This document shows, one piece after another, positions 19,077 through 29,737 of a DNA stretch of 64,000 bases. The stretch's first letter is position 1, and the number at the start of each line of letters is the position of its first letter. The notes under the pieces are model-generated. The model searched no databases. It saw only the letters and a list, made by a program, of their open reading frames with translations, and was not told the DNA's origin. Made by a program: the position numbers and the translations under genes. Source of the DNA: Nothophaeocryptopus gaeumannii (lineage: Eukaryota > Ascomycota > Dothideomycetes > Mycosphaerellales > Mycosphaerellaceae); the NCBI GenBank assembly GCA_031771865.1, contig JASISA010000040.1, forward strand, positions 434,001 to 498,000, given 5' to 3'.

Positions 19077-20847
19077 TCATTCCTCGTCGATGCTTAGACG
19101 CCTGCCCAAAAGTTCTTCAGCAGCTCCGTTTCTCTGCTCGTAGTCTTGCATTCGAAGGTTCTCGACGTCCACACTCCCACCTTTCATACCGAGTTGGTGT
19201 GACAACGCGGTAGCCTCAGCTCGGCCTCGGCCAACGTCAATTATGTAAACCAACGGTATAGGTAAGGCGATCAATACCGCAAGGAACCCAAATGCAGGCC
19301 TGATCGTTCCCACAGCATCCACAATCGCGCCTACTATTGCCGGCCCAACGGCCGAACTGCCTTTATCAGTAATCGCATATAGAGCGTAGAATGCAGCCTC
19401 GGAGCCCGGTGGAATCATCTCTCCGTAGAAGGCGCGGCAGTAAGAGGACAGCCCACCCATCACAAATCCATGAACAAAGCCCAGAGGATATATCTCCCAC
19501 GCCTGCTGGAGGCCAAGAAAGCCCCAGGACTTGATGAAAGGGATGAAGCCAAGGAGCCCATATAAGGGGATGAGCTCCATCATGATCATGCAGAAAATGA
19601 TAGTATGCTTCGTCTGTAGACCAAACCGCTTAGAAATGATGGGCCATGTGAAGGCGCCTGCGATTCCGGAGAGCGTGGCGGTGATTGACAGAAGCGCAAC
19701 AGCAATTGTGCCCATGTGAAGTTCAGTCCTGGCGAACAGGATTGCGGTACCGGAGACTGTTGCGATTGCATCTGATAGCAGGAACCACGCAATCAGGAAA
19801 ACCCAAGTTTGACGAAGTTTCGCCGCTGTCTTGACGGTAGTCCAAATGGATCGATATGCGAAAGACAAATACTGCAAGGCGACCGGTAGCCGGGACCTAG
19901 CTATACGCAGGGTGGGGCCAGGACGCTCTAGAAGCCAGCGTGCTCCGGGCAGTGTGAGAGCAAACCAGAATATCCCGACCATCAGCAACACGCATCGCAG
20001 AGCCGTGGACTCTGACGCAAAATTCGCCTGCTTCAGCAGCAGGAGAAGACCGATACTGAGCACCTGCACAGAGACAGCAGCGGCGTAGCCCAAGCCGACG
20101 CCTTTCGATGAGATCTGAGTGGACAGTTTTAGTTCCGGGGTCGTTGCTGCAGATTTTGGAAAGCCGTTGACATGAGAGAGATTCTCGCCTGACCTCGCCA
20201 CTGACGGGTGATTTGTCGCCAGCAGAGGCAGGAACGAGTTCAGTAGCACAAAGGTGCATCCGAGACATACAACCCCAATGACCGTGAAGAGAGAACCAAG
20301 CAGATAGACACCGGGCCAAACAAAAACCATGGCAGCCGTCACAGTCGCTCCTGTAAATGCAAAACTCAGGAGCAGTCGTTTCCGGTAAGAGCCATAATCT
20401 GCAACAGGACTAAAGGATACCAGTACAAGTGCTTGCACAAAGACGGCAACCGAGAAAGTATACATGGCGAAGCTTTGCGTGGCCATCGGGCGACCAAAAG
20501 GACGGATGATGCATTGATTCTTCAAGTCGTCATTGCCGTTGTCCACCGCTCGAGCGAGCATATGCAGGAGAGTGCTACCCTTCGGCTGGATGCATGGTGT
20601 CTTGCCGTCGGAGCGGAGCACGCCGCTCTCACGAGCGAGTTGTTCGAGAGTCACCGGCGCGAATGAGCCTGTAGCCTAGTCAGCTTCAGCTCAGGCTGTA
20701 GACTCACTCGTCCTTACCAACACCGCAGACAGCGAAGATTTCAGCAGCAAGGCCCGCGAAGTACCAGCCCCTCACCTCTTGTTCAGTCGTAGGAGGCGCA
20801 TCCGGCTGGGCAGCGTGAGAGTCCTCGTCCTCATCATGATGAGACAT
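19077..20847 (-). CDS. ATG22: Atg22-like vacuolar amino-acid efflux transporter
   Basis: Exon 1 20718-20847, exon 2 19077-20668, with a 49-nt intron (GTAAGG donor, CTGAC-like branch, ACAG acceptor); product 573 residues. The join gives GVGSFAPVTLEQLARESG, the signature start of Atg22 proteins after an acidic N-terminal tail (SHHDEDEDSHAAQPD). About twelve hydrophobic segments follow in MFS arrangement, with a central hydrophilic loop (about residues 225-250) and family blocks such as SFSPVADYG, LLNSFLPLLATNHP, GGLSSYCRAFYGEMIPPGSEAAFYALYAITDKGSS. In yeast, Atg22 sits in the vacuolar membrane and exports amino acids released by autophagic breakdown. The gene is transcribed away from the CmcJ-like gene at 21407. 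Confidence 0.93.
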
Positions 20848-21406
20848 TCACGACCGCACGCTCTTCTTCAAAGCAGGGGACTTCGATGGGCAGAGTGAGG
20901 TAAGGTGCATGTCGAAGTAAGAAAGTGTTTTGATGGAGACACGTCGTTAGGTGCCGCGCATCATCTGCAGCTTAGCCTTATTCAGCAGTCTCTGCCTGAA
21001 GTTTGCAGGCCAACTGGCTCCCGCTCCCACCACTTCAACCACTTCTCCATCACAATTCCGTCAACTCTTCGCAATGTTCATCTCAGTTCTCGCTGCCATC
21101 CCATGTACTGCTTGCAGACTTCGTTCACGCTATTTCGTACGCAGAATGTACCTTTGTACCTGCCCCGCTGTGTGCCTTCCTGGTAGTTAGAATACTTAGA
21201 CATGGATGTGGGCTGAGATGGCCAAATGTTCTCCAACGCTGACGTCCACGACGATTGCTCGACCTGTGCAACATGAGATAAGGACATCTCAAATACTCTC
21301 CGACCATACGATCTCACCACCTCTGAAGCCTTGGCGCTTCCTCATCCACCGGAACTGGGTTTGTGTGCCAGCAGTCTGTTTCTGCCAGAGACCATCTTCT
21401 GTCGAG
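20848..21406. promoter_or_regulatory. Divergent intergenic region between ATG22 and the CmcJ-like gene
   Basis: 559 bp between two outward-facing start codons; both promoters lie here. Several short ORFs overlap it, none coding-like. No specific motif is assigned. Confidence 0.45.
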
Positions 21407-22508
21407 ATGGGCTCAGCTGGCCAACAACGCGGCATCTTTCGCTTTGTCGAGCCGGACTTCTCTGTACCGGCTCAAGACCGAGCCATCTTCGCCAATCCAG
21501 CTCCGAAGAGATTGGTGGAGGAGAAGCTCGTTCTCCATGACTTCCGCACTTCTCAGGACGTAGCCAAGGGAGTCAAAGGCCTGGACGTTCAAGGCTTTAC
21601 CTACATCGAGCATGAATTCTCAGTCGAGCCATATGAGATGCTCAAAGGCAACAATGCTGAAAACAACTATGCCCCGGAGGTCTTGGACTGGATGCTCAAG
21701 CTCACCGGCGCGAAGAGAGGCATTGTCCACACAGTCGCGTTTCGACGAAACAAAGCAGATAATCAGAAGGACCTCTCCTACGTTCCCATGAAAGGTAGCG
21801 CTATGGACCAAGCCATAGCCAAAATGCCGAAAGAGGGCATTCTAGGTAAGCACGCCCGCAGTAAATTATAGCCAGCCATGTCTCAATGACCTTCGTGCAG
21901 TCAATGGCCGAGACGACAACGTCAATGAACCAGCTCGCCAAGCCCACATCGACATGTCGCTGGAGGGCTTCCGCCGCACCATCCGCTTAGCACGTCAAGA
22001 CATTCGCGATTTAGCGCGACCACAGATCGAAGCGGAGGAGCTTCGCGCTGCTGGGCATGACGTGAAGGTGCCGAGATATGCCAGCTTCAGTATATGGGTA
22101 AGTTAGCTTCACACAGTACAGCCCCTGCATCGTGAGATCTGATATGCCTAGCGTCCTCTCAAACCGGTCAAACGAGACCCAATCTCCGTCCTTGATTGGC
22201 GTAGTCTTGACAAGTCAGACATTGTCGGCACAGAGAATCGTATCCCTAGCACGATTAGCGAGGAAGGCGACTACATCATCGAAGCATACACAGGGCTCCC
22301 GCCCAAGAATCCCGAGAGTCAGCGATGGTATTGGATGCCAGAGCAGCAGCCACGCGAGATACTGATCATCAAATTTGCTGACTCAGCTGCCGAAGAAGAC
22401 TCGAGCATCGCTGCTGGATGTCTGCACACCAGTCCGGTCTTGCCGGGAACCGAGAATGAGGAGCCGAGGGAGAGCTCCGAGTGCAGAGTATATCTCTTCT
22501 GGGATTAA
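21407..22508 (+). CDS. CmcJ/NvfI (AsaB-type) hydroxylase/desaturase-like oxygenase
   Basis: Three exons: 21407-21845, 21901-22097, 22152-22508; product 330 residues. Both introns have consensus ends (GTAAGC...TGCAG, GTAAGT...CCTAG) and keep frame. The protein follows the layout of the CmcJ/NvfI/AsaB family (GA4-desaturase-like): an N-terminal VLHDFRTSQDVAKG block, FTYIEHEFS, a central AHIDMSLEGFRRTIR block with the conserved His-x-Asp, then IWRPLKPVKRDPISVLDWRSLD, and a C-terminal RWYWMPEQQPREILIIKFADS...GCLHTSP block with the second His. These are non-haem Fe(II)/2-oxoglutarate-type enzymes found in many fungal pathways, but usually also as stand-alone genes. No biosynthetic core gene lies nearby, so the substrate is unknown. 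Confidence 0.85.
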
Positions 22509-22572
22509 TTGCTTTAACTGTCCTACGCACTCTGGGCTCAACAGAATGCGTGATTTTGCAAAAGTTATCGTA

Positions 22573-23237
22573 CTATGCAGTGTATTCAACCACGACTTCC
22601 TCTTCATTACTGGGATGTTCAAAGCCACTCACGTAAATCTCGAAAAGCTCCCTCGAAATCTCCCTCGCTGAATTCGCGTCTACTTCCCTCTCCCTCCTGT
22701 CACATATCCTCCGCCACAACACCTCCTCTCCAACTTTCAAGTACACCAATGCCCACCTCCCACCCATCTCCTCGATCAGCTTCTTATAACCCTCCCTATC
22801 ATCTTTCGCGTAAAAAGACCGATCTAGAATGACGTCTTTCCTCCCATCCAACAGCAGCTCCTTCAGCTCTTCATCGAATACGACATCCGCTTCTCGTTGA
22901 TACTCTACATACTTCTCCGGTAGATAATCGATCCTATATATCCCGTGTCTGGATGCGATGATTTCGTCGATCGAGAGACGAATGAAGGAAGGGTGAGATT
23001 GGAGGATGGTTTGGGAGAGGGTTGTTTTGCCGGAACCTGTTTATATCTCCGAATCAGATGGGTGTTGGAACTTTGAATGAAATGTAGCAATTGATGTTTC
23101 TGTTAGCCATTACCTGCTATACCACACGTCATGACCACGACTGGCCTTGGATCTTGTTCTGTTCTTGTGAGAAGGTATTTGAGCTGACTGACGACGAAAT
23201 TGGGGTCATTGTGCTGTATGTGAAGTCCTGGAGGCAT
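22573..23237 (-). CDS. P-loop kinase-like NTPase (zeta/AAA-33 type)
   Basis: Exon 1 23114-23237, exon 2 22573-23036, with a 77-nt intron; product 195 residues. The splice reconstitutes the Walker A motif GIAGSGKTTL at about residues 39-48, which neither exon contains alone. DVILDRSF is a likely Walker B/substrate segment and RRICDRRERE a likely Arg-rich lid. Size and motif order match small P-loop kinases of the AAA_33/zeta-like group found in fungi and bacteria, which phosphorylate small molecules or nucleotide sugars. No toxin partner or export signal is present. The stop lies 64 bp from the stop of the CmcJ-like gene (convergent). Substrate unknown. Confidence 0.8.
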
Positions 23238-23543
23238 CGCTTGCAGATTTGATTGTACTTAGCTCGCTCCAAGACTGCATTTGTCGAAGCGGCTATTGTT
23301 ATGCCTTCCTTGGGTGACTCAGTGCTTGATGAGTCATCCCAGTTCGGAGCTCACGTAGCTATTTCAGTCATTAATTACTGTATTTATGTTGCTGTCTTCG
23401 TATTATATTTACATGTGAATAGGAAGTCTCATCTTTCTCATCAATAACCGTCGTCTAATGTCCTCTTCCGACCACTGCATCTTTCAGCTAGCGCTCACCA
23501 CACGCTAGTCTCGGTCAAGCAGCACGACCGGTGCTGACTTTGC

Positions 23544-24530
23544 TCATAGCACGTAGTACAAGCCCACGAAGACAGCCGCGCCAGCAAGCCAGAAGTTCAT
23601 GCTACCGGTGGAGGTCGAAGCATAGTTGCCGAGAGCTCCGGTGGCCTCGCCTTGAGCCTTTTCGTTGCTGTTGATACGCATACAGAGAGGCGTGTAGACA
23701 GTCCCAGAGTCAATGATGATCATTTGCAATCGGCCTTCAGCCTGGTCGAAGAACGTCCTGTTTGTGCCATCGTAGACATCTGTCGCAATGTATGCGAAGC
23801 CATCTCCGCTGTTGAGCGGGAAAGAGCCATTCACAGCTGCAGTGGCAGTGGAGTTGCGGAGCAGATCTGAAGAAGGGAGATCCTTGTCAGCGAATTCAAA
23901 TTCACGCTTCGAAGCAAGTTTGAAGTCCTTACTGTAGGTCGCAGCTTGATATTTGTGCTCAAAGGTCCAATCGCACTGTTTGATCGTTCCCAAGTCAAGA
24001 TTACCGCCTCTGCAGCCATTGGCGTCCACATCGGCATCTTCGAAAGCGGACTGGATTGCATCAGTGCAGCGCTTGCGGAGAGGTCTGGTGCAGCTGCCGT
24101 CGCTGGCGTTGTCCTCAGTGTTGTCGTTGTACTTGTTCGTAGTGCCCTTGGGGAACAAGCTCTCGATGACTGTCACACAAAAGCTATTGGAACTCAGCTG
24201 GCCCGCGTGCCGACCGACTGCATCAGCGAGGCTCCCGCTGCCCCATTGCAGATTGTAGACTTGAGCGAGTTGTTGTGCATTTGTGATGTTGGAGTCGGAA
24301 ATCGAAGCCGTCTCTACTCTTGTCTCCCAAGACCAAGTAGGCGCTGGATCACTGGACTCGGAAGGATACCAGAGCTCAAACGGTACCTTTTTGGACCCAG
24401 CAGTATTGGCGTTTGCAAATGCTGGGACCTGAGGAGGGTATGGGCCTGGTCCGGTATACGCGGTAGCATTCTGCCCTTGACTAGCCACCAAGCTCGCCGC
24501 CGCGAGAGCAATTCCTAATGACTTCTGCAT
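23544..24530 (-). CDS. GPI-anchored-type secreted protein of unknown function
   Basis: Single exon. I place the start at 24530 (MQKSLGIALAAASLVASQG), because this gives a signal peptide directly at the N-terminus; an in-frame ATG at 24584 would bury it. The product is 328 residues. The mature part has several N-x-S/T sites (ISDSNITN, LRNSTATAAVNGS, DGTNRTFF), about six Cys spread over residues 105-180 and a late one (CMRI). The C-terminus (small residues, then FWLAGAAVFVGLYYVL) has the form of a GPI-attachment signal. It is probably a cell-wall or plasma-membrane surface protein. I do not recognise the family. Confidence 0.65.
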   Translation of the reverse strand: MQKSLGIALAAASLVASQGQNATAYTGPGPYPPQVPAFANANTAGSKKVPFELWYPSESSDPAPTWSWETRVETASISDSNITNAQQLAQVYNLQWGSGSLADAVGRHAGQLSSNSFCVTVIESLFPKGTTNKYNDNTEDNASDGSCTRPLRKRCTDAIQSAFEDADVDANGCRGGNLDLGTIKQCDWTFEHKYQAATYSKDFKLASKREFEFADKDLPSSDLLRNSTATAAVNGSFPLNSGDGFAYIATDVYDGTNRTFFDQAEGRLQMIIIDSGTVYTPLCMRINSNEKAQGEATGALGNYASTSTGSMNFWLAGAAVFVGLYYVL

Positions 24531-25813
24531 GGCTGTTGAAGTGCTGGACGGCGACGAAAAAAGCTGAGGGGTGACAAAGCTCAATGCTGAGCTCGAGCTC
24601 GGCCATGGCAGCTTATTTACTATTCGGATACAACGGAGTGGGCTTGCATCACTGTCGTCACGTTGGTCTACGCTCTGCAGGTGAGAGCTTACACATCACA
24701 GACGTCCCGCTGTCATCCGCCGAAGACAAGAAACGTGGGCTCTGTATGGCTCTTTGACGATGAAGGTTTCTTCCAAAACACCGTCGACCGACGACAGCGG
24801 CGTCGATGCTCGACTTGTTGTCTCACGAGCGGCATTCTCGTGTAGCGGAGTTGATAAGGCCGTTTGAGCAGCTGGAGCTTGAGAAACTGTACCTGAGAGG
24901 TCTTCAAGCTGCGCCAGTCAAGACCGTCGGGCCGATGCGATCATCTCTGGGCAAGATGTGAAAGACATAGATCGGGCGGCGGCAGATGCTGTAGAACTGG
25001 CTCAGAAGGACATGCCTGGCTCAGTAACCCAGCTCGTGTCTGGTTTTGTCTCTGTTCGGCCGCGAACCTGTTGTGGCACGCGAACAAGCTCGCTCGTGTC
25101 AGGAAGCATGCACATCCTGGTGTGGGCCTAGATGCTCTGGTTTCAAGCGAAGACTGTTTTCAAAGCACCGAGCTGAACTTGATGGCATCAGATCAACACG
25201 CAGCCCGAAGACACAGACGGCGTCTTCGTCGAAGGATTGTTCGTTAGGGTGGGTAGAGGTCCAAGGACGTTCAGCGGGCAGATGCATCCGCAGGATCCGA
25301 AGAGGAACAGGAAAGGCCTGCAGTCTGCAGAGTCAGCCACGGAAATCCCTCACACGACACTTACAGGAACAGCGGCTATGCCGAGACCCGAAGAGACATA
25401 GCAGGTAATGAGCTTGATGCCACCGTCGCCGCCCTAAGATGTACTCAATGGAGGAGATGTTCGAGCAGACGGGGAGCTTCCAGAAGGTGAGGTCAGTAAC
25501 GCGGCAGGGCGCGTCACGCCCTAGGCGCGTTGAAATAGACTTCCTCTGAGCGCCGAAATGTATCCGGCATTGCTGAGTAAGAGGCTAAGAGCTGCTGCTC
25601 ACAAGCAAGACAACACCAGGCATCCCTTTGATGCTAGCAAGAACACGTTGAAGGGCATGTAGTATACAGACCCCTACTCGCACTTGGCAGAGCTCGACGT
25701 GGACCCAACATCTCTTTAAACATCAATCGCCGAAAAGCGGCACACCCTCCAACAGCATCCATTCTACCCTCAGGCGGCACAGACAGTAGCATACACCGAG
25801 AACATCTGCCGCA
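24531..25813. other. Gene-poor stretch, possibly with decayed coding traces
   Basis: About 1.3 kb. Short protein-like pieces occur in changing frames on the plus strand: a 52-codon ORF with LLSHERHSRVAELIRPFEQLELEKLY ending near 24960, then VKDIDRAAADAVELAQKDMPG, then MEEMFEQTGSFQKV near 25447. They are interrupted by stops and frame changes, and I recognise no family. The last part holds the promoter of the dehydrogenase at 25814. Confidence 0.35.
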
Positions 25814-26905
25814 ATGGCGGGCAATATGTCAAATGGTGCAGAGGAATGGCCGCGCCAGCAACCTCCAGCTCTGCCACCAGGCTACCAGAAACACCACATT
25901 GTATTTCTAGAGGCCGTCCATCTACCACTCGCAAAGCTACCTTTCGACTACACAATGGATTCGTACCAACGAACGCAGCCAGAAGAAATAGCGCATCGTA
26001 TTAAGCCAGCGACTATCGTTATATCGAATGTCATTGATGTCACACCCAAGGACATGGACAATGCACCCAACTTGCAACTGTTGGCAATCTTTGCCACTGG
26101 CATGGGCTGGGTCGACAAAGACTATTGTGCGAAACGGGCAATCAGCGTCGTGAATGCTCCCAGTGCCAACATCGATGCCGTCTCTGAGCACTTCCTTGGT
26201 CTATACTTCTCAAGTCGGAAACGTATCGCGACTGTGGATCACAGCGTAAAGACGAGCCACGAGTGGATGCAGACAAACAGCTTGACGAAGACAATCTGGC
26301 CTTCAGGTCCGCCGCTCGGCTGCAAGATGGAAACAATGGGCATTATCGGCTATGGTGCTCTTGGGAAGCGAATAGAGCTACTGTGCAAAGCGCTTGGTTT
26401 TAAAGAAGTGCTCATTGCAGAACGTAAGGGCTCGGAAACGGTTCGTGAAGGCCGTGTGCCGTTCGAGGAAGTCCTCAAAAGCAGCACGACTCTCTGTGTT
26501 GTCTGCCCAAAAGAGCCGGATACCACCAATTCCATCGATGAGCCGCAACTGAAGACTATGCGCAAGGACGCTCTTTTAATCAACATCGCGCGAGGTGGAA
26601 TCGTCAATGAAGCCGCTCTCGCCAAAGCACTGAAAGAAAGTTGGATCTTTGGAGCTGCGACTGATGTCCTGGACACTGAGCCTGGTGGGCCTGGGAGCAG
26701 CCCACTATTACCGGATCTCAGCAAAGGAGAGGAGTCCGTCCCCAACCTGATCGTCACCAGCCATGTGGCCTGGTTCTCGGGTGTCACCATCGAAACACTC
26801 CAGGGCATCAATCGCGACGCAATGACTGCATACGTCGAAGGCAGAATGTACGATCCCAAAGTCAAGGCCTGCGTGGCCGTGCACGATGGAAAGATCTGGA
26901 AGTAG
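25814..26905 (+). CDS. D-isomer-specific 2-hydroxyacid dehydrogenase
   Basis: Single exon, 363 residues, ATG at 25814. The Rossmann domain starts at MGIIGYGALGKRIELLCKALG (about residue 178; GxGxxG), and the catalytic Arg lies in NIARGGIVNEAALAKAL, the Glu in DVLDTEP and the His in TSHVAWFSGVT, in the usual order Arg-Glu-His. The N-terminal half forms the flavodoxin-like substrate domain (VISNVIDVTPKDMD, LLAIFATGMGWVDKDYC, NAPSANIDAVSEH). Such enzymes interconvert 2-oxoacids and D-2-hydroxyacids with NAD(P)H (glyoxylate, hydroxypyruvate or similar). It opens the accessory segment that also contains the ring-cleavage genes, but a shared pathway is not shown by the sequence. Confidence 0.9.
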   Translation: MAGNMSNGAEEWPRQQPPALPPGYQKHHIVFLEAVHLPLAKLPFDYTMDSYQRTQPEEIAHRIKPATIVISNVIDVTPKDMDNAPNLQLLAIFATGMGWVDKDYCAKRAISVVNAPSANIDAVSEHFLGLYFSSRKRIATVDHSVKTSHEWMQTNSLTKTIWPSGPPLGCKMETMGIIGYGALGKRIELLCKALGFKEVLIAERKGSETVREGRVPFEEVLKSSTTLCVVCPKEPDTTNSIDEPQLKTMRKDALLINIARGGIVNEAALAKALKESWIFGAATDVLDTEPGGPGSSPLLPDLSKGEESVPNLIVTSHVAWFSGVTIETLQGINRDAMTAYVEGRMYDPKVKACVAVHDGKIWK

Positions 26906-27351
26906 TGTAGGTAGATCCGGACGCCTAGACGCTGATACAGACTATAGATACGCAGCTCTTAAGATTCCACCAGATACTTTACTCATCAGAGTCTCGTCTT
27001 CTCTCCCGCGTTTAATACTTCCTAGCGTGCAAGTCAGTGGCAAGTACTTCCGCAAAGAGACTACTGGACGAGCTTTTGTGCTCGGCACGACTCCGAATGC
27101 GAGAATGCTCTCAGCAATTTGCCTTTTCTGGTACCTGGTCGGATTTGGACAGTGCTGTCTGGGGGTTGAGTATTTCAACCTCGCAGCGTCCAGTTGTGCT
27201 GTTGGCTCTACATCTCAGTCAGCAAACAGGGCAAATGGAAACAAATGGCTTCTCGGAGCAGCCGCTGAGGATCACTATGTCCAAGAGTTCAGCTCATCAA
27301 ATACCCAGAGGTCCCTCGTCCTCTTGATCCACGCCAGACTTATCAAAAACC
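26906..27351. other. Intergenic region, no gene seen
   Basis: About 450 bp with ORFs lacking coding character. Presumably terminator of the dehydrogenase and promoter of the SDR pseudogene. Confidence 0.45.
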
Positions 27352-28172
27352 ATGCCAAACGTGCTTGTCATCACAGGCGCCGGCGGAGTTGGCATGGCGG
27401 CCGCCCGTGGGCTGGGACCCGGAAGAACCGTAGTCATTGGAGGCCGATCAGAATAAGAGTTGCAGACCGCCAAGGAATCTCTCGAAGCAGAAGGACACGT
27501 CGTGGAGGCAATTCAACTCGATGTCTCGAACGAAAGCAGCGTCAAGCATTTCGCGAAGCAAGCAGCATCGTTTGATACCATTGGAGTTATATTGCACACG
27601 GCTGGAGCCTCCCCAACCACGGCGAATCAAGAAATTGACCAGATCGTCCAGACGAAGCTTCTCGGGACCGCATATATGATCGATGCTTTTCAAGAGTACC
27701 TCGCGCCAGGCACGGTATTGATCCACATCTCACCAGTCGCCGCCCATCATTTCGGCTCAATACCTTGACTTCCCGCAATATTCAGCGACCTGGAGCTCCA
27801 CTTCGCTACAGCTCCAGATACCAATCTCCTGCAAGGAGAAGTCCAGGGCACGCGTATTGCGTCTCTAAACGCGCCGACAATCTCCGCGTTGAAGCAGCTG
27901 CTATCCGATACGGAGAGAAAGGCGCTCGTATCAATTCGATTTCTCCCGGACTGGTCATTACGAAGGTGGGTCGTGCTGAGCTTGATGCTGATGGTGGGAA
28001 GCGAACGAGAGCTTTCATGTCAAAGGCGCCGATAAAGAGGGCGGCTACGCCGGATGATGTGGTGAATTTAGTGGCTTTTTTGGCGGGAAGAGAGACGGGG
28101 CTGATTACGTGGACGGATCTTAGGGTTGATGGGGGTGTCATTCCGGGGGTGAGGTGGATGGAGAGGGAGTAG
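27352..28172 (+). pseudogene. Short-chain dehydrogenase/reductase, two nonsense codons and one frameshift
   Basis: From ATG 27352 the frame begins with the SDR Rossmann motif (VLVITGAGGVGMAAARGLG), then TAA at 27454-27456 and TGA at 27766-27768. Between and after them the sequence reads as SDR: QLDVSNESSV, VILHTAGASPT, GTAYMIDAFQEYL. Near 27846-27848 (a run of three G) the frame shifts by one, and the rest (HAYCVSKRADNLRVEAAA, GARINSISPGLV, DDVVNLVAFLAGRE, LRVDGGV) carries the catalytic YxxxK as YCVSK. Total length 821 nt is one short of 274 codons, so one lost base explains the frame change. TAA could come from CAA and TGA from CGA by C-to-T. An intact form would be an NAD(P)-dependent oxidoreductase near 273 residues. 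The enzyme is very likely inactive. Confidence 0.8.
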
Positions 28173-28225
28173 AATCGGGAGAACTTTGAAGAGCCGAGTA
28201 GGGTCTCATGTGAAGGACTGTTGTC

Positions 28226-29737
28226 TTACTCTCTCCATAACTTATGGCCCCCACAAACCCCCTTCTGGAATATTCCCCTCGGGTCATACTTCTTGCTAAT
28301 CCTCCTCAACTCCTCATGTCTCCCCTCAGCATACCCCTCAAAAGGATCCTGACTCGCAGCGCAATAATTCGCATACTTGAAAGGATGATAAACCATCCTC
28401 TTCTTCGCTCCCTCTTCAATCTCTCGAATCACCTTCTCCGCTGTCCGAAACACCACCTCTGAATCCTCCCCATCATCCCAAACCCCCACAAGCTCCACAG
28501 TAGTAATCGTATCCTCAAAAGTCAGACCAATCGCATTGCGCTCATGATGAACCATCGCTGAAGGCACGATAGGCTGTAAGACGAGTGTCCATACCATTCC
28601 TCTCACTCGCTTGATATATTCGCATGATTCTTGAAAACAAGCATGCGCATATGTCGTCATATCCAAATCATTAGAGAAGGAAGTGACGAAGTAAGCATTA
28701 TGTTTGTCGGGTTTGGTCATGCCACCGATACATTTGGCGCAATCTTCTAATGTACGGAGGCGAGGACGGTTGGTCGTCCAGATCTGACGGTGTCTTGTGA
28801 AGGGTTCGAAGATTGGTGGATGGGTGATGGCATCGGTGTAGTGGACGCTCGTAGCTGGGAGGGTGATGCCTAGAGCGGCGATGTAGTTGAATGTAGTGAG
28901 GAGAGTGGCTTTTTTGTCGTAGCCGGAAGGCCGGCAGAAATCGACGTAGGTTTTGAGGAGCTTTGGGGCTTGGTTTGGCCAGTAGAAGTAGTATCCAAGC
29001 CAGAGCTTTTGTTGGGGGAATGTGCGGAAGGTGAATTTTGTCACAATGCCGAAGTTGTTGCCTCCGCCACGAAGTGCCATTGTCAAGTCTGGATGCGTCT
29101 CGTCCGTTGCGGTGATAATGCTGCCGTCTGCGAGGATGACCTCGAAGCTGAGGACTGCATCGCACGCAAAGCCTACCTGCGGAGAGAAGAATGACAAACC
29201 GGCTCCGAGCGTTAGTCCTCCCACTCCTACATCTGCATTGCGGCCTCCAGCAATGGCCACGCCATGTGATTCAAGGATCCTGTAAACATCGCCCCATTTC
29301 GCGCCTGGCTCAACGGTGGCAGTGCTCTTGTCCGGCGAGAGCGTTACTGAGGTCCAGTGGCTGAGATCGATGGCGAACCCTCCATCGATGCTGTTAGCAC
29401 CTTTCACAACTGAGTGGCCACCGCTGCGGATGGCGAAGCGGACGGTTTCGTTGACGGTGGAAGCTTCCGCCGAATTTGATAGAATCTTGACAACAGCGAC
29501 GACCTCCGCAACGCTCTGAGGCTTTAAGACGAATGCCGGGATGGGTAATTGTGCGTCTTTACAGAAGAGTGTGCGAACGAACGCGGGCAGCTCGGGGTCT
29601 TGCCGAGAGAAGACGCTCTCTGGTATGGCCGTCCTCAGCTGCTTCGCGGTTCGTCTTACAGCTTCATTCGGCTCGGTAGCAGTCTCGAAACGATCGGTAC
29701 TCGGGGAGCTATTAGCATGAGACCGCTTCCAGACCAA
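28226..29737 (-). CDS. VAO-type FAD-linked oxidoreductase (BBE-like), start codon missing or mutated
   Basis: The frame encodes about 500 residues of a berberine-bridge-like FAD oxidase: FVLKPQSVAEVVAVVKIL, IRSGGHSVVKGANSIDGG (the RSGGH His is the usual covalent FAD site), GGLTLGAGLSFFSPQVGFACD, ALRGGGNNFGIVTKFTFRTF, and the C-terminal KYDPRGIFQ block. No ATG exists in the frame before the TMALRGG segment. Upstream, the in-frame codons spell TAVLLLTTTCLVW, a signal-peptide-like core, preceded by ACG at 29768-29770, TAG at 29774-29776 and ATG at 29803. So either the start ATG became ACG, a nonsense codon separates ATG 29803 from the gene, or an upstream exon was missed (CCCTCTAG could be an acceptor). 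I could not find an in-phase upstream exon. It may be a pseudogene. Intact relatives oxidise alcohols, sugars or secondary metabolites, often extracellularly. Confidence 0.7.
   Translation of the reverse strand: MVWKRSHANSSPSTDRFETATEPNEAVRRTAKQLRTAIPESVFSRQDPELPAFVRTLFCKDAQLPIPAFVLKPQSVAEVVAVVKILSNSAEASTVNETVRFAIRSGGHSVVKGANSIDGGFAIDLSHWTSVTLSPDKSTATVEPGAKWGDVYRILESHGVAIAGGRNADVGVGGLTLGAGLSFFSPQVGFACDAVLSFEVILADGSIITATDETHPDLTMALRGGGNNFGIVTKFTFRTFPQQKLWLGYYFYWPNQAPKLLKTYVDFCRPSGYDKKATLLTTFNYIAALGITLPATSVHYTDAITHPPIFEPFTRHRQIWTTNRPRLRTLEDCAKCIGGMTKPDKHNAYFVTSFSNDLDMTTYAHACFQESCEYIKRVRGMVWTLVLQPIVPSAMVHHERNAIGLTFEDTITTVELVGVWDDGEDSEVVFRTAEKVIREIEEGAKKRMVYHPFKYANYCAASQDPFEGYAEGRHEELRRISKKYDPRGIFQKGVCGGHKLWRE

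Noticed and set aside
22573..23237. Kinase as part of a toxin-antitoxin pair
   Set aside because: It resembles zeta-like P-loop kinases only in general fold; there is no antitoxin-like neighbour and it is a spliced eukaryotic gene.
23946..24518. 190-codon plus-strand ORF
   Set aside because: It is antisense to the GPI-type protein, whose signal peptide and GPI tail make the minus strand the coding one.
28698..29165. 155-codon minus ORF rich in Arg/His/Pro
   Set aside because: Shadow frame within the FAD oxidase gene.
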